A stretch of DNA of 64,000 nt from Jiangella anatolica (GCF_003236295.1 NZ_POTW01000012.1:1-64000), one strand, 5' to 3'; counted from the stretch's first letter, positions 25,500 to 35,212 are shown. The notes: generated by a model not told the origin, from the letters alone. Program-made: numbers and translations.

Positions 25500-25529
25500 C
25501 TGTCGCAGGCGCACGAGGAGGTGCGGATC

Positions 25530-26570
25530 ATGGCCACGATGCAGGATGTCGCCCGGCTCGCGGGTGTGTCCGTCAGCACCGTGTCCTACGTCCTCACCGG
25601 AGTCCGCCCGGTCTCCGAAGCCACCCGCCGCCGCGTGCAGACGGCGATGGAGACGCTCGGCTACCAGCGCAACGCGTTGGCCCGGGGCCTGGCCAGCCGG
25701 CGGTCGCACATGCTCGCGCTGCTGTTCCCGGCGATCGAACGGGGTCTGTCGGGCACGGCGCTGGAGTTCGTCACGTCGGCCGCCGAGACCGCTCGGCGGC
25801 ACGGCAACCACCTCGTGCTCTGGCCCACCGCGGCGGACGGCGAGGCGGAGACCCGGGACCTGCTCCGGCAGGGACTCGTCGACGGCGTCGTCGTCATGGA
25901 GGTCAAGCTCCACGACGTCCGCGTCGCCGAGCTGCAGCGCGGCGACACGCCGTTCACGCTGATCGGGCGCACGGCCGACCCGGACGGCCTGCCCTACGCC
26001 GACATCGACTTCGACGCCACGGTGCGAGCCGCCCTGGACCACCTGACCGGGCTGGGGCATCGGCACATCGGCCTGCTCAGCCACTCCAGGGCGAGCCTGC
26101 GGGCCGGCTACGGGCCGACGGTCCGCGTGCTGGCGGCGTTCGAACGTGAGGCGCGGGAGCGTGGCCTGCTCACCGCCGTCCGGCACTGCGACGAGACGGC
26201 CGACGCCGGGCGGGCGGCCGTCGCCGACCTGCTCGGCGAGCGCCCGGATCTCACGGCGTTGGTCACCCTGAACGACAACGCCACCTTCGGCGCCGTGGCG
26301 CAGATCGTCGACGGCGGCCGGCGCATCCCCGGTGACGTGTCGGTGCTGTCGATCGTGTCTTCACCGCAGGTGGGTGCCCTGAGCCACCCGCGGCTGACCA
26401 CCATGGCCGCGCCAGGCGACCGGCTGGGCCGTCTCGGCGTGGAGTCCCTGCTCGCCCAGATCGAGGGATCGGCGGCCGCCGTGGCCGCGGGCGCCTCCAC
26501 CCTGCACGAGCTCATCCCGTGCCGGCTCGACGTCGGGGCCACGACCGGTCCGGCACCCACCACGAGCTGA
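25530..26570 (+). CDS. LacI-family transcriptional regulator, tandem copy 2
   Basis: This 346-residue LacI repressor starts MATMQDVARLAGVSVSTVSY, with a strong GAGGAGG site ahead of the ATG. An upstream in-frame start at 25467 would put the composite operator inside the coding region and is rejected. The sensor domain is close to that of copy 1 along its whole length, so the pair arose by duplication. It is the first gene of a probable operon with the binding protein, two permeases and the alpha-xylosidase, and the operator upstream implies autorepression. Confidence 0.92.
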   Translation: MATMQDVARLAGVSVSTVSYVLTGVRPVSEATRRRVQTAMETLGYQRNALARGLASRRSHMLALLFPAIERGLSGTALEFVTSAAETARRHGNHLVLWPTAADGEAETRDLLRQGLVDGVVVMEVKLHDVRVAELQRGDTPFTLIGRTADPDGLPYADIDFDATVRAALDHLTGLGHRHIGLLSHSRASLRAGYGPTVRVLAAFEREARERGLLTAVRHCDETADAGRAAVADLLGERPDLTALVTLNDNATFGAVAQIVDGGRRIPGDVSVLSIVSSPQVGALSHPRLTTMAAPGDRLGRLGVESLLAQIEGSAAAVAAGASTLHELIPCRLDVGATTGPAPTTS

Positions 26571-26598
26571 TCAAGACCGTCCCAGACCGAGGAGTGAC

Positions 26599-27912
26599 AT
26601 GTTCACCAGGACAAGACTCGCCGGCGCAGCCGTGCTCGCCTCCACCGCTCTCGTCCTCGCCGCGTGCGGCGGTGACGACGACAGTTCGACCGGCGGCAGC
26701 GAGGGCGACGGCCAGACGCTGCGGCTGTGGCACTACGAGGGCGCCAACAGCGCGATGGGCGTCGCCTGGGCCGAGGCGATCCGGATCTTCGAGGAGGAGA
26801 CCGGCGCCACGGTCGAGTTCGAGGAGAAGGGGTTCGAGCAGATCCGCCAGACGGCGAACATGGTGCTCAACTCCGACGAGGCGCCGGACATCATGGAGTA
26901 CAACAAGGGCAACGCCTCTGCCGGCCTGCTGGCCTCGCAGGGGCTGCTGACCGACATCACCGACGCCGCCGAGGAACGCGGCTGGGACCAGCAGCTGTCC
27001 GAGAGCCTGCAGACCACCGCCCGGTACGACGAGCGCGGCGTGATGGGCTCGGGCTCCTGGTACGGCGTACCGAACTACGGCGAGTTCGTGATGGTCTATT
27101 ACAACGAGGATCTCTTCGCCCAGCACGGCGTCGAGGTGCCCACCACCTATGACGACCTGATCGCCGCGATGGACGCCTTCGTCGCCGCCGGCGTCACGCC
27201 GCTGGCGATGTCCGGAGCGGAGTACCCGGCCGGCCAGCTCTTCTACGAGTTGGCGCTGACCCAGGGCGACCGGCAGTTCGTCAACGACTACCAGTTGTAC
27301 GAGAACCCGGTCGACTTCAGCGGCCCGGAGCTGACCTACGGCGCCGAGACGTTCGACGAGTGGGTCAAGGCCGGCTACGTCAGCGGCGAGTCGGCCAGCC
27401 TGACCGCGGAGGACATGGGCACGGCGTTCATGGCCGGCGAGTACCCGATGGTGTACTCCGGGTCCTGGTGGTACGGCCGGTTCGTCGACGAGATCGCCGA
27501 CGGCTTCCAGTGGGGCGTGTTCCCCTTCCCCGAGTCCGACCTGCACCCCGGCTCCAGCGGCAACATCTGGGTCGTGCCGACCGGCTCGGACAACAAGGAC
27601 CTGGCCTACGAGTTCATCGACATCACCATGCGCCCGGAGATCCAGGCGCTGCTCGGCAACAACGGCGGCGTGCCGGTGGCCGCCGACCCGGCCGACATCA
27701 CCGACCCGAAGAGCCAGGAGCTCATCACCCTCTTCAACGAGGTCAACGACTCCGACGGGCTCGCCTTCTACCCGGACTGGCCGGTCGCCGGCTACTACGA
27801 CGTCCTCGTCGCCGGGCTGCAGCAGCTGATCAACCAGAGCGCTTCGCCCGCGGACGTCCTGGAGGAGCTGAAGGCGCCCTACGAGGCCGGCGTCGCGGAG
27901 ATCACCGGCTGA
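26599..27912 (+). CDS. Sugar ABC transporter substrate-binding lipoprotein
   Basis: This 437-residue family-1 binding protein carries a lipoprotein signal peptide ending LAAC with Cys23 lipidated. The mature protein begins with a GDDDSS-rich linker and then binding-protein sequence (LRLWHYEGANSAMGVAW). An AGGAG ribosome site precedes the ATG, 28 bases after the LacI stop. It stands before two permeases and a GH31 enzyme, so its ligand is probably an alpha-xyloside such as a xyloglucan fragment or isoprimeverose. Confidence 0.9.
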   Translation: MFTRTRLAGAAVLASTALVLAACGGDDDSSTGGSEGDGQTLRLWHYEGANSAMGVAWAEAIRIFEEETGATVEFEEKGFEQIRQTANMVLNSDEAPDIMEYNKGNASAGLLASQGLLTDITDAAEERGWDQQLSESLQTTARYDERGVMGSGSWYGVPNYGEFVMVYYNEDLFAQHGVEVPTTYDDLIAAMDAFVAAGVTPLAMSGAEYPAGQLFYELALTQGDRQFVNDYQLYENPVDFSGPELTYGAETFDEWVKAGYVSGESASLTAEDMGTAFMAGEYPMVYSGSWWYGRFVDEIADGFQWGVFPFPESDLHPGSSGNIWVVPTGSDNKDLAYEFIDITMRPEIQALLGNNGGVPVAADPADITDPKSQELITLFNEVNDSDGLAFYPDWPVAGYYDVLVAGLQQLINQSASPADVLEELKAPYEAGVAEITG

Positions 27913-27927
27913 TCGCCGGGGCTGACC

Positions 27928-28887
27928 ATGGTCGCGACACCATCGACCCCGCACGCCCGGCCGCGTTCGCGCGGCCGGGTGGCCTCCGGCATCGGCGAGG
28001 GCGGCCGGGCCTACTGGCTCTACCTCCTCCCGGGCGGCCTGCTCTTCCTTGGCGTCATCGTCGTCCCGTTCGTCATGAACCTCGGCCTGAGCTTCGCCAA
28101 GTGGCCGGGCGTGGGCGAGCTCACCTGGGTCGGGCTCGACAACTACACCGAGCTGTTCGCCGACGACGCGTTCTGGGCGTCCTTCCGCAACTCGATCGCG
28201 ATGATCGTCGCGATGGTGATCGCGCCGACGGTGATCGGGCTGTTGCTGGCCGCGGTCCTGTTCGACGTCATCGGCAAGCGGTTCGGCGGCCGCAGCGCCA
28301 GCGCGCTGCGGGCGATGTACTACCTGCCGCAGATCGTCCCGGTGGCCGTCGCGGGCATCGTCTGGGGCTGGATCCTGCGCCCGGAGAACGGGGCGCTGAA
28401 CCGGCTGCTCGAGGCGGTCGGCCTGGGCGATCTGGCGCAGAACTGGCTCGGTGACCCCGACACGGCGTTGCCGAGCGTCATGGCGATCATGGTCTGGGTC
28501 CAGATCGGCTACCCGGTCGTGATCTTCATGGCGGCGCTGCAGCGCGTCGACCCCGAGCTGTACGAGGCGGCGGAGATCGACGGGGCCGGCTGGTTCCGGC
28601 GGTTCCGGGCCATCACCCTGCCGCAGATCCGGCCGGAGACGTTCGTCGTCACGCTCACCTGCACGATCGCCGCCCTCAAGGTCTTCGGCCCGATCTTCGT
28701 GCTGACCAGGGGCGGCCCGGGCAACGCGACCAACGTGCCGTCGTACTTCGCGTACCAGAACTTCTTCGAGAAGGCGCGCGTCGGCTACGGCGCCGCCGTC
28801 GCCACGATGCTGACGCTGATCATCGTCGTGCTGAGCATCGCCTTCATCCGTGTGCAGGCGGCGAGCGAGCGAAAGGAGCGCGGGTGA
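27928..28887 (+). CDS. Carbohydrate ABC permease, MalF type
   Basis: This 319-residue CUT1 permease has a basic cytosolic N-terminus, about six membrane helices and the ABC-contact loop EAAEIDGAGWFRRFRAITLPQ. It starts 15 bases after the binding-protein stop and overlaps the next permease start at its own stop. It forms the channel of the presumed alpha-xyloside importer. No ATPase gene is nearby. Confidence 0.9.
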   Translation: MVATPSTPHARPRSRGRVASGIGEGGRAYWLYLLPGGLLFLGVIVVPFVMNLGLSFAKWPGVGELTWVGLDNYTELFADDAFWASFRNSIAMIVAMVIAPTVIGLLLAAVLFDVIGKRFGGRSASALRAMYYLPQIVPVAVAGIVWGWILRPENGALNRLLEAVGLGDLAQNWLGDPDTALPSVMAIMVWVQIGYPVVIFMAALQRVDPELYEAAEIDGAGWFRRFRAITLPQIRPETFVVTLTCTIAALKVFGPIFVLTRGGPGNATNVPSYFAYQNFFEKARVGYGAAVATMLTLIIVVLSIAFIRVQAASERKERG

Positions 28888-29792
28888 TGACGGCCCTGGA
28901 GTCGACGCCGACCGTGGCGGGGCCGCCGGCGGGTGCGGCGCGGCCAGCAGGTCGTCGGCGCGATCGCCATCATCGTGGCGCGCTGCGCTGGATCGTGCTG
29001 GCGGCCGTCGTCGCCGGCGCGGTGGTGATGCTGTTCCCGTTCGGCATCCTCGTGCTGAACGCGTTCAAGTCGCCCGCGGAGTACTCCACGTCCGGGCCGC
29101 TGAGCCTGCCCACGGAGATCTACACCAGCGGCATGGTCGACTTCTGGAACCGGGTGAACTTCGGCCAGAAGCTGTGGAACTCGTTCTTCATCGCGGGCTC
29201 GGTCGCCGTCCTCGGCGTTCTCATCTCGCTGTTCAACGCCTACGCGCTCGGCATCGGCCGGGTGAAGGGCCGGCTGTCGATCGTCGTGCTGTTCCTGATG
29301 GCGAACATGCTGCCGCAGGAGACCCTGATCTACCCGCTGTACTACATCGCGAAGGAGATCGGCCTCTACAACACCCAGCTGGCCGTGATCATCATCTTCA
29401 CGGTCATCCAGAGCGCGTTCGGCACCTACCTGCTGGCCTCGGTGTTCGGCACCTTCCCCAAGGAGGTGCTCGAGGCGGCCGCGCTCGACGGGGCGAGCAA
29501 GTGGCAGACGCTGTGGCGCGTCGTCTTCCCGATCAGCCGCCCGACGCTGTCGGTCCTGCTGATCTTCTTCTTCATCTGGACGTGGAACGAGTTCTTCATC
29601 CCGTTGATCTTCCTGATCTCCAACGACAACCAGACCGTGCCCGTCGCCCTCGGCGTGCTGGAGGGCGACCGGTTGATGGACGCGACCACGACCAGTGCCG
29701 CGGCGCTGCTCGGCGTCGTCCCGGCGATCGTCTTCTTCCTCATCTTCCAGCGCACGCTCGCCCGGGGCATCACCGCCGGCGCAGTCAAGTGA
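28887..29792 (+). CDS. Carbohydrate ABC permease, MalG type
   Basis: This 301-residue permease has six predicted helices after a proline- and arginine-rich N-terminus. The contact loop is EAAALDGASKWQTLWRVVFP and the C-terminus is TAGAVK. ATG 28887 is favoured by an AAAGGAG site eight bases before it; GTG 28884 is the alternative. It pairs with the preceding permease. The GH31 gene follows after 13 bases. Confidence 0.9.
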   Translation: MTALESTPTVAGPPAGAARPAGRRRDRHHRGALRWIVLAAVVAGAVVMLFPFGILVLNAFKSPAEYSTSGPLSLPTEIYTSGMVDFWNRVNFGQKLWNSFFIAGSVAVLGVLISLFNAYALGIGRVKGRLSIVVLFLMANMLPQETLIYPLYYIAKEIGLYNTQLAVIIIFTVIQSAFGTYLLASVFGTFPKEVLEAAALDGASKWQTLWRVVFPISRPTLSVLLIFFFIWTWNEFFIPLIFLISNDNQTVPVALGVLEGDRLMDATTTSAAALLGVVPAIVFFLIFQRTLARGITAGAVK

Positions 29793-29805
29793 AAGGAACC
29801 GCAGC

Positions 29806-32079
29806 GTGAAGTTCACCGACGGCTACTGGGGCATCCGGTCCGGCGTCACCGCCCTGCACCCGGCCGAGGCGTACGACGTCGAGGCGACGGAGAACAGCCT
29901 CACGGTCTACGCGCCGACCCAGCGCATCCGCAAACGCGGCGACGTGCTCAACCGGCCGCTGGCGACCGTCCGGCTCTCCTCGCCCATGCCCGACGTCGTC
30001 GCGGTGCGGATCCTCCACCACGCCGGCGGGCTGCAGCGGCCGCCGTCGTTCGAGCTGCCCGGCGCCACCGCCACCCCCGTGACGACCCGCGCCGGTGACG
30101 ACGTCGCCGAGCTGACGTCGGGCGGGCTGACGGCGCGCGTGGTCCGCGGTGAGGACTGGCGGCTCGACTTCGTGGCCGGCGACCGCGTCCTCACCTCGTC
30201 GAGCACCAAGGGCATGGGCCTCATGACCACGCCCGACGGCGTCCACCACGTGGTCCAGCGACTGGACCTCGGGCCCGGCGACGTCGTGTACGGCCTGGGG
30301 GAGCGGTTCGGGCCACTGGTGAAGAACGGCCAGACCGTCGACATCTGGAACAACGACGGCGGCACCGCCAGCGAGCAGGCCTACAAGAACGTCCCGTTCT
30401 ACCTGACCAACGCCGGCTACGGGGTCTTCGTCAACCACCCCGGCCTGGTGTCGTTCGAGGTGGCGTCGGAGCTGGTGTCGCGCACCCAGTTCAGCGTCGC
30501 CGGCCAGGAGCTGGAGTACCTCGTCATCCACGGGCCGAGCCCGAAGGAGATCCTGCGCCGCTACACCGCGCTCACGGGCCGGCCGGCCCGGGTCCCGGCC
30601 TGGTCCTACGGCCTCTGGCTGTCGACGTCGTTCACCACCGACTACGACGAGGCGACCGTCACCTCGTTCGTCGAGGGCATGGCCGAGCACGACCTCCCAC
30701 TGAGCGTGTTCCACTTCGACACGTTCTGGATGCGCGAGTTCAACTGGTGCGACTTCGAGTGGGACCCCCGGACCTTCCCCGACCCCGAGGGGATGCTCGC
30801 CCGGCTCAAGGCCCGCGGACTGCGCATCTGCCTGTGGATCAACCCGTACATCGCGCAGCGCTCGCCGCTGTTCGCGCAGGCCGCCGCGAAGGGCTACCTC
30901 GTGCGGCGGCCCGACGGGTCGGTCTGGCAATGGGACCGCTGGCAGGCCGGCATGGGGCTGGTCGACTTCACCAACCCGGAGGCACGCGACTGGTACGCCT
31001 CGCACCTGCGCCGGCTCATGGACATGGGCGTGGACGCGTTCAAGTCCGACTTCGGCGAGCGGGTGCCCACCGACGTCGTGTGGGACGACGGCGCCGACCC
31101 GCAGCGCATGCACAACTACTACACGCAGCTGTACAACCAGACGGTGTTCGACGCGCTCAGGGAGCGGCACGGCGACGGCGGCGCGGTGGTGTTCGCCCGG
31201 TCGGCGACGGCCGGCGGCCAGCGCTTCCCGGTCCACTGGGGCGGCGACAACGACTCCACGTTCCCGTCGATGGCCGAGAGCCTGCGCGGCGGGCTGTCGC
31301 TGGCGATGTCGGGGTTCGGGTACTGGAGCCACGACATCGGCGGCTTCGAGAACCTCCCGGACCCGGCGGTGTTCAAGCGCTGGATCCCGTTCGGGATGCT
31401 CTCCACCCACAGCCGGCTGCACGGCTCGACGTCGTACCGGGTGCCGTGGGACTTCGACGACGAAGCGGTCGACGTGCTGCGCAGCTTCACCCGGCTGAAG
31501 ATGCGGCTGATGCCGTACCTGTCGGCCATGGCCCGGGAGGCCTACGAGGACGGCGTGCCGGTGCTGCGGCCGATGGCCCTGGAGTTCCCGGACGACCCGG
31601 CGACGACCTACCTGGAACGTCAGTACCTGCTCGGCGACCGGCTGCTGGTGGCGCCGGTGATGAGCGCGGACGGCACGGTGTCGTTCTACGTGCCGGCCGG
31701 GACGTGGACGTCGCTGCTGGACGGCACGCAGGTGACCGGGCCGGGCTGGGTGACGCAGAGGCACGGCTTCGACAGCGTGCCGGTGCTGGTGCGCCCGGAC
31801 ACGGTGCTGCCGTTCGGCGCCGTCGACGACCGGCCCGACTACGACTACGCCGACGGCATCACGCTGCGTCTGTACGAGCTGACCGACGGCCACGACTCCA
31901 CCCTGGTCGTGCCCTTGGCGGACGGTGACGCGCGGGTCACCTACCGGGTGCGGCGGGAGGGCTCGCGGGTCGACGTCAGCACCGGCCGCGACGACGTTCC
32001 CTGGCGCGTCGAGGTCCCCGGCACCCGCGTCGTCGTGCACGCCGAACCCGGCACGACGGAGCTGTCGCTGGAGGTGTGA
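29806..32079 (+). CDS. yicI: GH31 alpha-xylosidase, YicI type
   Basis: This 757-residue enzyme is close to E. coli YicI along its whole length. It opens with KFTDGYWGIRSG and keeps blocks such as VYGLGERFGPLVKNGQTVDI and SFGLW-type strands. The nucleophile is Asp415 in KSDFGE and the acid/base is Asp481 in HWGGDND. It has no signal peptide and acts in the cytoplasm on alpha-xylosides, typically isoprimeverose or xyloglucan-oligosaccharide ends. It starts at a GTG with an AAAGGAA site and is the last gene of the operon, followed by a strong stem-loop. The YicI call is strong; natural substrate remains an inference. Confidence 0.93.
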   Translation: MKFTDGYWGIRSGVTALHPAEAYDVEATENSLTVYAPTQRIRKRGDVLNRPLATVRLSSPMPDVVAVRILHHAGGLQRPPSFELPGATATPVTTRAGDDVAELTSGGLTARVVRGEDWRLDFVAGDRVLTSSSTKGMGLMTTPDGVHHVVQRLDLGPGDVVYGLGERFGPLVKNGQTVDIWNNDGGTASEQAYKNVPFYLTNAGYGVFVNHPGLVSFEVASELVSRTQFSVAGQELEYLVIHGPSPKEILRRYTALTGRPARVPAWSYGLWLSTSFTTDYDEATVTSFVEGMAEHDLPLSVFHFDTFWMREFNWCDFEWDPRTFPDPEGMLARLKARGLRICLWINPYIAQRSPLFAQAAAKGYLVRRPDGSVWQWDRWQAGMGLVDFTNPEARDWYASHLRRLMDMGVDAFKSDFGERVPTDVVWDDGADPQRMHNYYTQLYNQTVFDALRERHGDGGAVVFARSATAGGQRFPVHWGGDNDSTFPSMAESLRGGLSLAMSGFGYWSHDIGGFENLPDPAVFKRWIPFGMLSTHSRLHGSTSYRVPWDFDDEAVDVLRSFTRLKMRLMPYLSAMAREAYEDGVPVLRPMALEFPDDPATTYLERQYLLGDRLLVAPVMSADGTVSFYVPAGTWTSLLDGTQVTGPGWVTQRHGFDSVPVLVRPDTVLPFGAVDDRPDYDYADGITLRLYELTDGHDSTLVVPLADGDARVTYRVRREGSRVDVSTGRDDVPWRVEVPGTRVVVHAEPGTTELSLEV

Positions 32080-32088
32080 CCAGGTTCG

Positions 32089-32119
32089 CGGGGCGCCGCT
32101 GTCATGTCGCGGCGCCCCG
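32089..32119 (+). terminator. Stem-loop terminator of the alpha-xylosidase operon
   Basis: Arms CGGGGCGCCGC and GCGGCGCCCCG are perfectly complementary around a nine-base loop, ten bases after the GH31 stop. No T-run follows. The remaining gap to 32245 shows no clear promoter hexamers. Confidence 0.7.
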
Positions 32120-32245
32120 TACGACCCGCACGGAGCCGGGGGGTACTGGCAGACCCTGGGAACAACAGGGCCTGGCATGACGGGCACAGCGGCGGCTGAT
32201 CGGCGGTTCTCGGAATCGGAATGCACGTCCGAGGAAGGAACCTCC

Positions 32246-33085
32246 ATGAGCAAGGTCATCGTCGTCACCGGCGCCGGTCGCGGCCTGGGCACGGACATCG
32301 CCCGCGCGGCGCTGGCGGCCGGTCACCGGGTCGTCGCCACCGGTCGCCGGCCCGAGCAGGTCGAGAAGGCTCTGGGCGGGCCGCGGGACGACCTGCTGGT
32401 CACCACGCTGGATGTCACCAGCCTGGAGGACGCGTATGCCGCCGTTCAGGCGGCCGTGGACCGGTTCGGCCGCATCGACGTCCTGATCAACAACGCCGGG
32501 AACTTCTTCGCCGGCTTCTTCGAGGAGATCCCGCCGGACCACCTGCGCCAGCAGATCGAGACGAACCTGTTCGGGCCGATGAACGTGACCCGCGCAGTCC
32601 TGCCGGTCATGCGCCGGCAGCGGGCCGGGCATGTCATCACGATCTCCTCGCTGGCCGGGCTGGTCGGCTCGGAGTTCAACGCCGCGTACGCCGCCTCCAA
32701 GTTCGGCGTCGAGGGCTGGATGGAGTCACTGCACCACGACATCGCTCCGTACGGCATCCGCACCACGATCGTGGAGCCCGGGTTCTTCCGCACCGAACTG
32801 CTCGTGGACGCCTCCACGACCTGGCCCGAGCCGTCCATCGACGATTACGCCGAGCGCACCGCGTCGACGGTCGAGGCGTGGAAGAGCATCAACGGGCAAC
32901 AGCCCGGCGACCCCGCCAAGCTCGCCCGGGCCCTGTTGGCCATCGCCGGCCAGGACGAACCGCCGCTGCGTTTCGTCGCCGGCGCGGACGCCATCGAGGG
33001 CGCGCGGGCCAAGGCGCAGGAGCTGCTCGACCAGGCCGACGCCTCCCGCGAACTCGGCGGGAACCTGGCCCACGACGACACTTGA
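32246..33085 (+). CDS. Short-chain dehydrogenase/reductase
   Basis: This 279-residue classical SDR has the cofactor motif TGAGRGLG at residues 8-15, NNAG in the middle, and catalytic Tyr148 and Lys152 in YAASK. The ATG is preceded by AGGAAGG. It stands alone between the GH31 terminator and the convergent fucosidase gene, so its substrate is not indicated by context. The C-terminal extension with RFVAGADAIEGARAKAQEL is common in a broad actinobacterial oxidoreductase group. NAD(P)-dependent oxidation or reduction of a small alcohol or ketone is expected. Confidence 0.88.
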   Translation: MSKVIVVTGAGRGLGTDIARAALAAGHRVVATGRRPEQVEKALGGPRDDLLVTTLDVTSLEDAYAAVQAAVDRFGRIDVLINNAGNFFAGFFEEIPPDHLRQQIETNLFGPMNVTRAVLPVMRRQRAGHVITISSLAGLVGSEFNAAYAASKFGVEGWMESLHHDIAPYGIRTTIVEPGFFRTELLVDASTTWPEPSIDDYAERTASTVEAWKSINGQQPGDPAKLARALLAIAGQDEPPLRFVAGADAIEGARAKAQELLDQADASRELGGNLAHDDT

Positions 33086-33150
33086 CGGTACCGGGACGCG
33101 CCGGTGCGGCGTGAGTACCGGCTCACCGAGGGTCCAGTCTGATCGCCGTC

Positions 33151-34320
33151 CTAGGCAGGCCGGGGCGAGCTCTCCACGCGGGGGTAGCCGTCCGGCTCGT
33201 CGGCGGCGAGGTGGGCGTAGACGTGGGTGTCGGTCGCCGTCCAGCCGAGGAGGCCGGGCCGGTCCGGGCCCGCCCAGGGGCGGGTGCCATAGACGGCCTC
33301 GCCGTGGGCGGCCAGCCACTCGCCGAGACCGCGCAACGGGGTCAGCTGCTCGTCGGGGATGGTGCCGTCGGCGCGCGGGCCGACGTTGAGCAGCAGGTTG
33401 CCGCCGCGGGTGACGATGTCGACGAGGCGGTGGGCGAGCTGCGGGCCGGTGAGGTGGTGCTCGGCGGTCTCGTTGGCGTTGTAGCCGAACGAGAGGCCGA
33501 TGCCGCGGATGTGCTCCCACGGCCGACCGGTGGTCTCGCGGTCCGCGAGCGCGGAGTACTCGCTGGTCAGGAAGTCCGCCCAGCCCGCCTCCCATCGGTC
33601 GTTCACGACACCGCCGGGTACGGCGTCGTAGTAGCGGCGGAACATCTCGGGCAGGCCGGGCTTGCCGGCGTCGGGCCAGTTGATGTCGTTCCAGAGCACG
33701 TCCGGCCGGTACCGCTCGACGAGGTCCTCGAGCTGCGCGCGGGCGTAGGCCGCGTACTCGGCGTCGACCGGCCGGTGCGTCTCCAGGTGCGCGGCCCGGC
33801 TGATCGGCGGCAGGTCGGACGCGTGCCAGTCCAGCCCGCCGGAGTAGTAGGTGCCGAACCGCAGCCCCGCTCCGCGCACGGCGCCGGCCAGGTCGGCGAC
33901 CAGGTCGCGGCGCGGGCCACGGGCGACGGCGTTGTAGGTCCCGCTGCCCGGCGCGTCCCACAGGCAGATGCCGTCGTGGTGCTTGGTGACGAGGACGACG
34001 TACCGGGCGCCGACGCCGGCGAACAGCGACGCCCAGCCGGACGGGTCGAACCGCTCGGCTCCCCACGCGTCGAGGAACGACTCGTACGGCGCGCCGCCGT
34101 GGACCCGAGCGTGGTGCTCGGCCGCCGGGCTGCCCGGGATCCGCGTCGTGTTCGCGTACCACTCGGCGTACGGGGAGCGGACCATGAACTCGTCGTGGTC
34201 GACGGCGCCCAGCTCACCGATCGGCGTCGCCCAGGCCGGTACTGAGTAGGCGCCCCAATGGACGAAGATGCCGAACTTGGCGTCCGGGAACCAACCGGGG
34301 ATCTCGCGTTCGAGGGTCAT
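33151..34320 (-). CDS. GH29 alpha-L-fucosidase
   Basis: This 389-residue enzyme is a family GH29 alpha-L-fucosidase. The N-terminal WFPDAKFGIFVHWGAYSVPA, the substrate-binding VTKHHDGICLWDAP and the nucleophile Asp212 in VLWNDINWP are all present. There is no signal peptide, so it works inside the cell on imported fucosides. It lacks the C-terminal beta-sandwich of longer GH29 members, and is thus short. It is the last gene of the minus-strand operon after the CUT1 importer; its ATG lies just after the upstream permease stop with a GAAGGG site. Confidence 0.9.
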   Translation of the reverse strand: MTLEREIPGWFPDAKFGIFVHWGAYSVPAWATPIGELGAVDHDEFMVRSPYAEWYANTTRIPGSPAAEHHARVHGGAPYESFLDAWGAERFDPSGWASLFAGVGARYVVLVTKHHDGICLWDAPGSGTYNAVARGPRRDLVADLAGAVRGAGLRFGTYYSGGLDWHASDLPPISRAAHLETHRPVDAEYAAYARAQLEDLVERYRPDVLWNDINWPDAGKPGLPEMFRRYYDAVPGGVVNDRWEAGWADFLTSEYSALADRETTGRPWEHIRGIGLSFGYNANETAEHHLTGPQLAHRLVDIVTRGGNLLLNVGPRADGTIPDEQLTPLRGLGEWLAAHGEAVYGTRPWAGPDRPGLLGWTATDTHVYAHLAADEPDGYPRVESSPRPA

Positions 34321-34321
34321 C

Positions 34322-35212
34322 TCAGCCCTTCAGAGCGCCGGCGCTGCCGGCGCTGTCGAGGAACTGCCGCTGGAACACCAGGAACAGCCCCACCGGGATC
34401 ACGACGGCGATGAACAGCGCCGCCATCTGGACGTCGAGCGGGAAGCTGTCGGCGACCTTGGGCAGCGCGACGGAGATCGGCTGCTTGTCCGGGTCGGGCA
34501 GGACGAGAAGCGGCCACAGGTAGTCCTTCCACGACGCGACGATCGTCAGCAGCGACACCACGCCCAGGATCGGCCGCGACATCGGCAGCACGATGCTGAA
34601 CAGCACCCGCACCGGGCCGGCGCCGTCGATGCGGGCCGCCTCGTACAGCTCTGGCGGGATCTGGTCGAAGAACCGCTTGACGATCAGCACGAGGAACGCA
34701 CTGGCCGCGTGCGGCAGCCACACCGCCCAGTACGTGTCCAGCAGCCGCCAGCCGGGGCCGGGCAGCTCCAGCACCGTCAGGTACAGCGGGACCAGCGACA
34801 CGATGTTCGGGATGAACAGCGTCGCGAGGACGGCGGCCGACAACAGCCCGCCCCACCGCGGCCGCAGCACGCTGAGCACGTACGCGCCGGTGACGCACGT
34901 GATGAGCGTCGCCGCCCAGGAGCCGAGCACCACCCAGGCGGTGTTGAGCAGGTAGTCGCCGACCCGCACGTCGGTCCAGGCGCGGGCCAGGTTGCCGAAC
35001 TCGAACTCGCCGTCGAACAGCATGCCGAACGGGTCGGCGATGATCTCCTGGCTGCTCGACAGCGCCGCCTTGAACAGCCACAGCAGCGGCCCCAGGCAGG
35101 CGACCAGCAGGCCGGCGAGGATCAGCGCCTGGGTGAGGCCGAGCCAGAACCGCACCCTCGGGCTCTTGCGGTCCGCGGGCGAGATCGCGCCGCGCTCGTA
35201 GGTCCGCGACAT
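34322..35212 (-). CDS. Carbohydrate ABC permease, MalG/YtcP type
   Basis: This 296-residue CUT1 permease has six predicted helices, contact loop EAARIDGAGPVRVLFSIVLP, and the tail FQRQFLDSAGSAGALKG. Its ATG overlaps the stop of the other permease (ATGA). A close relative with the same tail motif is at 51495-52400 in this window. It imports the substrate for the downstream fucosidase with its partner permease. Confidence 0.9.
   Translation of the reverse strand: MSRTYERGAISPADRKSPRVRFWLGLTQALILAGLLVACLGPLLWLFKAALSSSQEIIADPFGMLFDGEFEFGNLARAWTDVRVGDYLLNTAWVVLGSWAATLITCVTGAYVLSVLRPRWGGLLSAAVLATLFIPNIVSLVPLYLTVLELPGPGWRLLDTYWAVWLPHAASAFLVLIVKRFFDQIPPELYEAARIDGAGPVRVLFSIVLPMSRPILGVVSLLTIVASWKDYLWPLLVLPDPDKQPISVALPKVADSFPLDVQMAALFIAVVIPVGLFLVFQRQFLDSAGSAGALKG

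Noticed and set aside
25467-25529. Upstream start for the second LacI gene
   Set aside because: It would place the composite operator in the coding region, and the strong GAGGAGG site precedes ATG 25530.
29785-32298. Long minus-strand open frame opposite the GH31 gene
   Set aside because: It is an antisense shadow of a strongly conserved YicI-type enzyme.
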